Positions 27,801 through 36,943 of a stretch of DNA of 36,943 nt are shown in pieces. The position numbers were made by a program, and so were the translations under genes. The stretch comes from Cruorifilaria tuberocauda (Eukaryota; Nematoda; Chromadorea; Rhabditida; Onchocercidae). Location of the stretch: assembly GCA_013365365.1 (NCBI GenBank), contig JABVXU010000530.1, positions 1 to 36,943 of the forward strand, written 5' to 3'. The notes beneath the pieces are model-generated. The model was given only the letters and a program-made list of their open reading frames with translations. It was not told where the DNA came from and did no database searches. Every line of letters starts with the position of its first letter. Position 1 is the stretch's first letter.

Positions 27801-28484
27801 CCAACTTGTCCAACTGCTGAACTACGTGATCCAACCATTGTTACCTGTGCTGTGCTAATTGCAAAATTAATAATTCAAAAAAAAAAAACAAAAAATTTAT
27901 TTTTAACAATTTTGCAGATTTTCGATGTATGCATTTCTAAAAGCAATACAAATTGATAATTCAAAAACCTACCGTTAAATCATTTTTGTTTATTCTTAAA
28001 CCAAAAGGTTTCTTTAAAACTACTGTTACCTGAAATTAATTATACCATTAACAAAATTCCTTATTCAACTTTTTCATATAAATCATAGCATTATGTTTAC
28101 TTCAACTGAAACAAATAAGTTCATGAGTGAAGAATGGAAATTAGATTACAAATAGGTAATCGAGTAAACATACTTGAAATGAAAACTACTAAAACTACTG
28201 ATAAGAATAGGAATTAAATTACTAATAAGTAATCGAACAAACATGAAATGAAAACTACTAAGGCTACTAATAAGAATAGGAATTAAACTACTAATAAGTA
28301 ATGGAAAAAACATAATTGAAATGAAAACTACTAAAACTGATAAGAATAGGAATTAAATTACTAATAAGTAATCGAATAGCTTATCTGAAATGAATATTAA
28401 AATATATAATACCGTTACTTCGCTTGGAAAATTATCACGCCTTTTGCTTGTTTCGTGTGATTTCCGTCGTGGTGATTTTATCAT
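24899..28484 (-). CDS. two-PDZ-domain protein B
   Basis: Complete paralogue of PDZ-A, 287 residues. Exons on the minus strand: 28419-28484, 27973-28029, 27716-27844, 26833-26958, 26416-26567, 25819-25897, 25327-25410 and 24899-25069. Residues 1-22 are basic (MIKSPRRKSHETSKRR). PDZ 1 (about 22-100) has PFGLRI and VGVGDKIIAINYQKL. PDZ 2 (about 127-212) has LGLSV, LQVANVIPGSLASVHLRPGD and IIKEVN. Then follow MPEDV (near-identical in PDZ-A) and a lysine-rich C-terminal tail ending KHVHKNK. No transmembrane segment or catalytic domain is seen. PDZ domains usually bind partner C-termini, so this is probably a scaffold; the partner is unknown. The ATG is supported by GATCAG ending three bases upstream. 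A short nematode two-PDZ family fits; I cannot name an orthologue. Confidence 0.9.
25990..26022. repeat. AATT microsatellite
   Basis: About seven AATT units. Shorter AATT runs recur at about 25636-25650, 26110-26130 and 29455-29472. Confidence 0.8.
27030..27700. repeat. intronic degenerate repeat, four copies
   Basis: A block reading TTTGATAATTTAAAAACYAT, then GAATGRTAATATCAGTAAAT and GATAAAGATCA, recurs near 27040, 27170, 27398 and 27655 in one PDZ-B intron. It alternates with TCTAATTTAATTTAATAAAT-like spacers. Confidence 0.75.
28125..28395. repeat. intronic minisatellite, about 65-70 bp x 4
   Basis: Copies contain GATAAGAATAGGAATTAAAT, then ACTAATAAGTAATCGAA and TGAAATGAAAACTACTAA. They lie in the first intron of PDZ-B, immediately downstream of the first exon on the minus strand. 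Confidence 0.85.
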
Positions 28485-28487
28485 TTT

Positions 28488-28500
28488 CTGATCTTTTCAC
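28488..28500 (-). promoter_or_regulatory. probable spliced-leader acceptor of PDZ-B
   Basis: On the minus strand AAAAGATCAG ends three bases before the ATG. The pyrimidine tract is weak. Confidence 0.45.
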
Positions 28501-29750
28501 AGGAAAAAAAGCGAAAAATTAAAAATTACAGTAACTACGGTAATTACGGTAAAAATAAACCGTTTGAACGTTGCTGAAAAAATAAAATTAAAAATAAAAT
28601 ATCTGTTAACTTTCCATATATAATATCATTGATAACTCATTTTTTTTCTTTTTTATAAAATTCATAAAATGTTAATTTTGCATAATTTCAATTTAATATT
28701 TCCGTTTATAACTGTTAATGTTAATGGAATGAAATAAAATAAATTTAATTACGGTAATAAGGTAAATTTTTAGCTCCTGATAGAGAACTAAAGATAATTT
28801 TTACTACTGATCAGAGGCTAAAGATATGATTCTTTAAGAATCTTCAACAAAGTATTAAAAATTAAAAATAATATTTAACATTTGTTATCATACAATTTTT
28901 GAATCTTCATAAATCACGGGAAAAAAGCATATCTAGTTATCTTTGGCCACTGATAGCGAATTAAAGGTATAGTGAAGGTAAAAGTAAAGGTAAAGTATAG
29001 TTCTTTAAGAATTCTGAACAAACGTATCAGTTATCTTTTGCTACTGATAGAGAAAATATAGTCCTTTAAGAATTCTGAACAAAGAAAACAAAGCATATCG
29101 GTTTTCTTTTGCTGCTGCTGATAAGGATAACTTTGCTGATAACTTTGCTGATAACTATGCTGATAACTATGCTGGTAATAAACCATACTGATAATAAACT
29201 ATGCCGATAATTATGAGACTATGCTGATAATAAATTATACTGATAATTATGCAACTATACTGATAATGTTTTTTTTTAAACTTGTTAATCAGTATCATGC
29301 TCTTTTTATCATATCAGTGTTCATGTTTCAAATTATTTATTCCATTCGTCGAAATCTTTTTTTGTTTGCTATTAAAGAATTTAATTATTGTATGATTGAA
29401 TTGATAATTAATTCAGAATAACTTTATAATTTGTTTGTAACTTTGCTGATAGGTAATTAATTAATTAATTAATACTTCATTTATGAATTAAAATATGTTA
29501 TCACAGTGATAAGACAAAATTTAGAAATCTCTCTCTCTCTCTCTAACTCTTCTTCATTTCTTTTTTCCCACTTAACCACTACAATGAGCGAATATCCTTT
29601 CTCCTTTTCTCCTTCCTCTCTTATCTTACCACGCTCTTTTACTTTTGTTCATAATTTTGTGTGGCAAAAAAAAAATTGCATTTTCATCTCGATAGATCAG
29701 TGTGTTCATGTTTTAATGTTTAGGGATTAAAGGTTAGAGGTTAAGGGTTA
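28501..29750. other. divergent spacer between PDZ-B and the HP1-like gene
   Basis: About 1.25 kb between divergent genes. It contains several TTACGGTAA-like words at 28528-28560, a GCTGATAA repeat (listed) and a TC tract at 29528-29545. No supportable gene. Confidence 0.5.
29105..29270. repeat. 12-bp tandem repeat with GCTGATAA core
   Basis: About ten units of ACTATGCTGATA or ACTTTGCTGATA, decaying to the right. Every unit contains TGATAA, a GATA-factor type word, in the region between two divergent starts. Confidence 0.8.
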
Positions 29751-29756
29751 CTGCAG
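29751..29756 (+). promoter_or_regulatory. probable spliced-leader acceptor of the HP1-like gene
   Basis: TTACTGCAG ends four bases before the ATG at 29761. Confidence 0.55.
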
Positions 29757-29760
29757 GATC

Positions 29761-32700
29761 ATGGATAGCGATTCCATAAAAGTAAGTATTTCTTTATTTT
29801 TTAAATTTATTAAAAAATTTCTATATATGGAGTGCAATCATCGAATATATAAATGTATGTTATTATTTAAGGCTGGTGCTGTTGAGGAAGATTCAGAAAT
29901 TATTGGAATGAATAAAGATGAAAGAAAAAGTGATGTGAACGAAGAAAGCGATAGAGACGAAGAATTGGATGATAATGAATTTGAAGTGGATCGCATTCTA
30001 AATGTTGCTGTAATAGATGGACAAATAAAATATAAGGTAATTGTTAAACTTTGATTTTTTTTTCTGATTTCAACCAAATTATTTCCGAAAGATCAATTTA
30101 AAATGAATAATTTGATTCTGATAATGATGATGATGAGGGTGGTTTTATATTCAATCACTTCTTTTTCTTTAGGTACGGTGGAAAGGTTACAGATCAGATG
30201 AGGATTCTTGGGAACCTGAGCAAAATCTGGAAACAGCACGAATAATCCTTGACGAATACATTGCAAATCATCAAGACGAAGTAAAGAAGGCTCAAGATGA
30301 AGTCTTAACTCGGAAAAGGCTAAGAAAACGACATGGAAATCGAACTAAACTACGAAATAAAGTAAATTCTTGAAATGAAATGAAAATTGAAATGAATTGA
30401 ATTGAAATGAAAAACTGTCGCTTTTAAATTCCTGTCTAGATTTAAAAGAAGTTTTCGCAGCCATTCATTTGTATCTTTGTATTGATGTTCAGTCATTCAC
30501 AAAAATTTGAATATTTGACAAGTGGTATTATTTGATAGTAATCTATATGTTCCAATCATATGATTTGAGTTCTAGATATTGGTTTCAAGCGATATTTGTT
30601 ACAGGGAAATAAGAAATTACGACGAAGTTCTAGTTCTGAATATTCAGAAATTAGGACAAATCTTCGATCGAGGAAAAAGATAGAAATGGAGTGTAAAGAT
30701 GACGATGAGAACGATAGTGAAGAAGACCATGAAGAAATTTCCAAAAAACGCAGGAGGTAATTTAGTAATCAGAGAAAAAATTTTTGTTTTTTTAGAGAAT
30801 GGTAATTTTGCTTTAAAAATTTTTCAGTTTAAGAAGTTCGGAAGCATTAAAATTTCATGCTTTTCCTATATGTTGCATCAACAGTTACTTCTTTCATTTG
30901 TTTGAAAATAATTAGATGAGCATCCTCATCAAGAAACTTATTCTTTTCGTATGTTTGTGTTTACTAATTTTTATAATTGATAATAAAGAAACTATTTGTT
31001 TAATGTCTGTTGCAGGAGAGGTCGACCACCAAAGATTAAGATTGCAGACATATCAAAGAATAAAGATAATGAACCACTTTCTAAGGTTTTATTTTTAGTA
31101 TAAATGTGTTTAAATTACAAACGAATTGAGTGAGATAATATTTTAACAAGTTCCAATGATGGTAAAATTTCCGCATTCTAGCATTGTTTTTAATTATGAG
31201 GTGTTAGGAGTTGAAGAATTCTAATCATACTTTAAATTTTAGAATTTATCACCAAAGAGGGCAAAAAATGCGTGGCTCTATGATGACGCCGAGGATGCTG
31301 ATTCCGATATTTCAGAAGGTAGCGGGAGAACAAAAAAAAGTGGTCTGTCTATTTATAGTTTGGTAATAATAAATTGTTCGTTAATCTCTTAGACTTAAAC
31401 TGAGTTTGTAATTTTGACCCAGGAAATTTATGTTATTAGCAAATAGCATTATTTTCAACTGTGAAATTATTTTGTTTCCTTAATCGATCTTCAATGCGAA
31501 AATATTTTCTTAGATGTTTTTCCACGTAAAACAAAAGAAAAAAATCAGTTGGAAGAAAATGGTGCCAGCAAAAAAACCAATGTATCGCTGAAAACATCTG
31601 GAGTGCAGTGTGAAGACATTATGGATGAAAACACTGTTTTATTGAAAGAGAAGAAGCAGAAAGAAAAGGAAAAAGCAAAGGTAACCATGAAGTAAAATTT
31701 TTTAGTTCTTCATTGTATTTCTCTTTCTCTCTTTCTGTCACCGAATAATGCTAATTATTTGTATTTTATATGGGAAGTCCATTTTCCTTTGAAATACTCA
31801 TAATAAGACAACGGCTTCTGTTTGCAAAAATGTGATCATTTTAACCATGTTTTGCAATACTTAGTATGATTCAGAGCTATTTTCAGGTCAACGTAGTGGA
31901 AGAAAGTATGTTAAAAATCGGTGTTCAATAAGTTTACTTTTTTTAATATATAATAATACTAAACGCGAAAAAAAAGAAATGCGAACTCTTGTTAAACTTC
32001 TGTTTTATAGTTCTTTTGAATTTCAACCCGAGAATAGTCAAAAATTAATATCATGGGTCATATTATTCTCTTCAATTAGCAATCATCTCTATGCTTTTAT
32101 GATTTTTTAAGATTTTGTTACACTGAGATTATTTTCATTTTGCAAATCTTGCATTTTTTTAGAAGTAATTTAGCTGTTATGATCTTTTTATCATTACCTG
32201 TTAAATTTATAGTAACTTTAGACTACGAACCAAAAGTGGAATTCATTGGTGTCGTTCAGTGCCGTGATGGTGAAATTAAGGTAGTCTATACAAAAAAGGA
32301 TGAGACAAGGGCACACGTTGTATCTGTAAAAGGTAAGTTTTTTGAATTTCACATGAATTTTAAAAATCAAACATAAAATTAGAGTTATCAATCTTTTTTC
32401 CAGCTAATTACCAATCTCACTAATGTTCCGCAAATTTCATGTTATTTATTGCCTATTTAGTTGGAAATAGATATGAATAAGTAAGCTATATATTATTCTT
32501 TGCAAATTGAACACTAAGAGTTGAACGTTAACTATGATAAAATTTCAACTAGAATCATATAGTTATGTTTATTGAATAACAGTTGTTTGTTTAAAAGATA
32601 AATGATGCCTACTCTATTTTTCTTCAGAGTTACAGAGCATTAAATTGTATGAGCCTGTTTTTTTCCTACCTTATAGCTATTAAAAGTAGATTGGAAACAC

Positions 32701-32892
32701 ACCTAGCAGTTCATTTCTAATAAGCATTCGTGAATGGAAATGCAGATGTATTAAATTTGTAAAGGAAAACTATTTGTCGGAACATCTCATGCGTTTTTTG
32801 TTTTAGAAGCTTTCGAAATAGATGGCTTCGGCTTGGTGCAATATTTTATTAGCCGATGCGAATTTGGTAAGCCACAAAGTAGTGACGTGTAA
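29761..32892 (+). CDS. HP1-like chromodomain protein with AT-hook and chromoshadow domain
   Basis: HP1 proteins bind methylated histone H3 lysine 9 through the chromodomain and dimerise through the chromoshadow domain to build heterochromatin. Exons: 29761-29781, 29872-30036, 30173-30361, 30605-30756, 31016-31085, 31243-31318, 31514-31680, 31887-31920, 32222-32332 and 32807-32892, all in phase, 356 residues. Seen: acidic N-terminus; chromodomain about 43-95 with NEFEVDRIL, VRWKGY and SWEPEQNLETA. The aromatic cage is F44, W65 and Y68 (Y to F at the first site). Then a basic KKRRRRGRPPK (about 172-182) that contains an AT-hook core; a long K/E-rich hinge; and a chromoshadow-like domain about 290-346 (VEFIGVVQCRDGEIKVVYTK … VQYFISRCEF). 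The 34-base exon at 31887-31920 is needed to keep frame into the chromoshadow. Probably the filarial counterpart of the C. elegans HPL proteins; the exact orthologue is not determined. Confidence 0.9.
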
Positions 32893-34983
32893 TTTAGGAG
32901 TTATGGTTTGGTTATTCAGACTGGGTGAGTTTAATTGTTTAGCTGTAAAAGATTGTGTATATTCGGTGAATCTTGCTATTAATAATTTCTAAAAATGATA
33001 TTACTGTTTTTCTTTCCAATATTTTTCTCAATGAATAATGAAATAGCATTTTTCTGTAATTGATTTCACTGTTACTTCTTCACAGCAAAATAATTTCTGC
33101 TCTTCATTTCCACCTTTTTTTGCATAAGCGAATCTTAAAGTAGTCTATTTCAAACATGTTCTTTTTATTCCACTTTTTTACTTGTATCAGTTTCGGCATT
33201 TCTATTTGTACTACTTAGAAATCAAAGAATTAACTACTTATTTTAGTTAGGACTTGCAGTTCATTTGTGATAAATACCTTTATTTTTATAGTATAATATC
33301 GCTTAGTTTTGCAGCATGCGATCTATCAATATTGAACTTCAAGTTCGTGCGCAAAGAATAGAGTTTGCAAAACTGACGATTGTACTTGACACTTATGCAC
33401 ACTTTATATGTGAAATCTTCTCTTTATTCATTAAATGACTTCTTTTACACTTTAATTTTGGTCGTACTAATTTGGCAAGTATTTGCTTCATTAAACCGTG
33501 AGTCAATGGAAATGTTTAGATCTCTTCTGGGTGTAAATCGTTTGCTACCGATTTTCCTTGTTGTGATTTAGATTAAAACGGTATTTATTTTAGTTTTACT
33601 GTTATTCGGTCCTTTTCAACAGGACCATTCTTGTTTTAAAGATTCCAAAGCGGAACTCCTCAACCATTTTGGTCTCATTCTCTTGAATTCATTACGAGTT
33701 TTTTTTTGTATTTTAACGCTACTGCAGCATTTTGTTTTCCGTGAAATTTAATTTTTCTTAATCAAAAATATGGTTTGTACTCGTTGCCATTATTGTTATT
33801 CATTATTATTATTATCCATGAATCGTTCATTGAATTAGTCTATTTATGTCATTTAATACGATTATTTTATGCACCAAATACAATTATTTTTTCATGCTTA
33901 CTTATTCATTGATATTTTGTTCTTCAAAATTTGCTGTTGAATGATGAAATTGCTGTGCATTTCATAAATTTGTTGTCGTTGAAGATTGAACATAAATGTT
34001 CATGTTAATTATCGAAAGGTTTTTTTTTTTAGATAGTTCACTGTTGCAATACTTTTTATATCAAATGTCGTATAAGATAGATTAATCGATCGTTACAAAT
34101 CTAACGACTGAAACTCTTCGTCTTCTTGAATAACACTTAAATATCAATATATCATTATCAAAACGGATCTGACAGAAAATATTGCATTAGAATAGTCAAT
34201 GAAATAAGATCTGGCTATCATGAGAGTTCATCAGGTCAATTTACTTCAGTATTAAATCAAAATTGAATTCTATTCGATATCTCTATGTCAAACAGATATT
34301 TAATTCGAATTTACTTACAATCCAAGTAATTACTATCGTGTACGTAAAGTTTATTCCTGACGATATATAAATATAACAAAAATGTTAGGAAAATACTTTA
34401 CAATGAGCGAAAGATAAGAATTGAAGAGATGAAAAGAAAAATCGAAATTTGAAATTGTCAATATGTAACGAAGTTAATTAATTATTTCTAATAGTTTGAT
34501 TTACAAAAGCACAATAGTTGAGGACTGAAGTAATATCAGGAAGATTTAACAAATGCATGAAGCTTTCAGGAAACAATGAAGAAAATGAATTGCTACATCC
34601 CTCTTAGTTGAAAATTAAAAATTGCTTCTACTTTTTCGTAGAAATTATTTCAAAATTATTGAAGATATTTAATATATCAGTTATCAATGAATTATCAATC
34701 AATGATTAATCTATAAATCAGTTTCAATACTTAGACACTATTTCAGCATTTATCAGAAACAAATTAAAATTTAAATAATGCTTTCTAAAAAAAGAAATCA
34801 AAGAAAAACAAAAGCATTCATCTTCACAATCATCTCTTTATCAACATGACAAAACATTTTGTTGTTTAGATAATTTTATTCACTATTAACAAAACAATCA
34901 ATGATCTATTTACGTATAAATTAAATTTTCTTCATTGTACAATTTTTTTAAATCATAATTTTTTGTATTTGAAATTGGAGAAA

Positions 34984-35040
34984 GATGGTAATACAGTAAG
35001 AAATAAATAGGGTAATACGGTAAGAAATACAGTAATACCA
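34984..35040. repeat. GGTAATACRGTAAGAAATA repeat
   Basis: Two to three direct copies of a roughly 27-30-base unit. Confidence 0.6.
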
Positions 35041-35261
35041 TATAAGTAGTATAGATGAATGATATTTTCTCAATGATTTTTGAGAATTTTTTTTGCTAAT
35101 ATTTTACTAGCGTAAGTAATCATAATTTTCTCTGTCAAATTTATTTTAAATATTCTTAAAATTTACAGTCTTCTTTACGATGATTTCGAAGTACTGTTAT
35201 TGAGATATAATCATAGAATTCAACATAATGATTTCTCTTTCATATCTATTCGAATGTTATT

Positions 35262-35365
35262 TCAGATTTATTTAAATTCTAGTTCAGAACCATTTAAATT
35301 CTAGGTCAGGATCATTCGAGTTCTAGTTCAGAACCATTTGAATTTCATTTCAAACCCATTTGCTA
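35262..35365. repeat. tandem repeat of about 24 bp
   Basis: Four degenerate copies of CAGAACCATTTAAATTCTAG with a TT linker. Confidence 0.75.
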
Positions 35366-35562
35366 TTTAGGAAAATTGATGGTTTAAGTTTGAGTAATTT
35401 TGAGTAATTGAGTAATTATTCAATTACCATTATTCCTATGGCGGAAAGTATGATTTATATTACGAATTAAAAATCAAAAAATATTTTATAATTTTGTGCT
35501 AATTAAATGTCACTAGATAAATGTTAATAAAATATGATAGGTTTATTTTTTTAAGCGAAATA

Positions 35563-36761
35563 TTAGCAACATGTTAACCTAAAAAAATATGTCACACTGA
35601 TAACGAATGTTAATGAAATGATGCTAATCCTGATATTTCCTAATAAAATTCAGTATCAGATATCAAAGTTTCCAGATAACTTACTTTAAATGAAACGAGT
35701 AACTTAAACGAAAACAGTATATCTTACAAAAAATTTCATTGTGATATGGATAATCAATGCAGAGACCGAAATGTTATCACCATCATTTGCCATGATCTAA
35801 TTAATGATAACCTTTTGTTTACCTGTTTACTAATTACAATATGATAACCGATGACTGGTTTTGTTTTAATTTTATTTCGGTAAGCAAGTAAACAAAAAAC
35901 CTAATGCGCAACCATTACTGTCACGATCTGATACCTGCAATTAATCAGTTTCTTTATTTTTTTACCTTTTGGGAAAATTCATAATTGATAAATTTTACTT
36001 TAAAACTAATTTCAAAAGTTTTGATTGCATGAAATTAGTTTTAAATTAATTTTAATTACACATGTAAACTAACCACATAAGTACAGCGACATTTACCATC
36101 AGCCGAAATTCCCGGTTGCTCCAAAAGACATGTTTTATCAGTAACCGATGATGGTTGACCATCATTTTTTGGTGTTAATACTTTGCAATTATATGTTGGA
36201 CCTAAAAATTTGTAAATTATTTAATTCACAAATTTTTCATTAATAACTAAACTTAAACTACAAGTAATAAATTAAATTTAAATTAAAAGTAATAAATTAT
36301 AGAAATGTATGAATTAATAAATATTTCGTTTGCTTTTTTTTTATTTTAAAATCAAAATAAGCTTCAATCACGATTTAAAATTAAAATAAGCTTTAATTAT
36401 GATTTACAATTGAAATAAGCTCCAATCATGATATGCACTAATTTAAAATGTTGAATTAAATAAATTAAAATTATTTGAAACCTAAGTATACTTATTATCG
36501 ATATGTATAATTACCTCAATCATGATTGCATTGATTTAAAATGTTGAAAAAAAAAGTTGAAATTATTTCAAACCTAAATATGGTCCATTACCAGTATGTA
36601 TAATTAACGGTTTCGATGGTACGTTTGATTGAATTGGTCCAATAGCAACCTTATTGGTTGTAAACATTATACCGTCTTGATGCTCTATTAATTGTGATTT
36701 AACTATTACTCGATCGATTGTTGAGAAACGATCGGATAAACGTCGTGTAAAATCATTTAAC
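35563..36761 (-). CDS. unrecognised cysteine-containing protein (5' partial)
   Basis: Four minus-strand exons join in phase: 36574-36761, 36074-36201, 35901-35934 and, less surely, 35563-35639. The upper end is a splice acceptor (TTTACAG), so earlier exons lie beyond the right edge. About 140 residues are visible. The first part reads NDFTRRLSDRFSTIDRVIV and IHTGNGPYLGPTYNCKVLTP. Next comes a cysteine cluster with KTCLLEQPG, DGKCRCTYVV and DSNGCAL. The proposed last exon adds a hydrophobic stretch (ISIISLTFVISVTYFF) and ends shortly after, which would suit a membrane or GPI anchor. The cysteine spacing suggests an extracellular or secreted domain. I do not recognise the family. The first two visible exons are well supported by frame and splice sites. 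Confidence 0.65.
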
Positions 36762-36943
36762 CTGTAAACATAGGTAAACAATTTTTTTTTTTTAGATCTT
36801 TACTTAATTTCAAATTATTTAGAAATAATTTACATGCAAAAAAGTAAAGGAAAAATTAAATTTTTATTTCGTAAAAAACCTAAATAAAAAAAAAGCTTAA
36901 AGTTTATTTATTAATTCTTAAATCTAAATTAAAAAAAAATTTA
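36762..36943 (-). other. intron sequence at the right edge
   Basis: AT-rich sequence upstream of the last acceptor of the partial gene. No exon is visible. Confidence 0.5.

Larger units (their letters stand above)
32893..35562. other. gene-poor convergent spacer
   Basis: About 2.7 kb between the HP1-like stop and the last exon proposed for the right-edge gene. AT-rich. A 58-codon hydrophobic plus-strand ORF near 33395-33571 has no family resemblance and is not called. Two small repeats are listed separately. Confidence 0.5.

Noticed and set aside
33395..33571. 58-codon hydrophobic plus-strand ORF
   Set aside because: Chance ORFs in T-rich sequence look hydrophobic. No splice-type acceptor or family resemblance supports it.

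Overview
The window is an AT-rich piece of nuclear genome from a nematode. Introns are mostly short, with GT-AG ends. Several genes have a 3' splice-type sequence (…TTTCAG) only 3-20 bases before the start codon, as expected when a spliced leader is added in trans. The ribosomal proteins, Tribbles and MCM3 are clearly metazoan. Base composition and gene content suggest a spirurid (filarial-type) nematode; this is an inference and the species is not resolved.

Layout: (1) <1-4933, minus strand: mcm-3, replicative helicase subunit, 15 visible exons, with the C-terminal end off the left edge. (2) 4934-6647: AT-rich divergent spacer. (3) 6648-8244, plus: rps-8 (eS8), four exons, 207 aa. Its last intron holds a candidate two-hairpin H/ACA snoRNA at 7938-8067. 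(4) about 9.2/9.7-12.5 kb, minus: PDZ-A, a protein with two PDZ domains whose 3' end is unclear. (5) 12.5-16.3 kb: long spacer full of minisatellites. (6) 16368-19755, plus: Tribbles pseudokinase (nipi-3 type), 502 aa, with a COP1-binding type tail motif and one probable GC-AG intron. (7) 19.8-23.4 kb: spacer with weak small ORFs and a GC-richer island. (8) 23424-24606, plus: rpl-10 (uL16), 214 aa. (9) 24899-28484, minus: PDZ-B, 287 aa, a paralogue of PDZ-A with matching exon sizes and phases. (10) 29761-32892, plus: HP1-like protein of 356 aa with chromodomain, AT-hook and chromoshadow domain. (11) 32.9-35.5 kb: gene-poor. (12) 35563->36761, minus: 3' part of an unrecognised cysteine-containing gene with a hydrophobic tail, running off the right edge.

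The genes do not form an operon or a single pathway. They cover DNA replication, translation, signalling/stress control, heterochromatin, and a nematode PDZ pair of unknown role. Orientation alternates, so most neighbours are divergent or convergent. Both ribosomal protein genes converge on a PDZ paralogue. The least explained parts are the PDZ pair with its repeat-filled introns, the intronic snoRNA candidate, and the partial gene at the right edge. All exon joins were made by eye from splice consensus, reading frame and family similarity.
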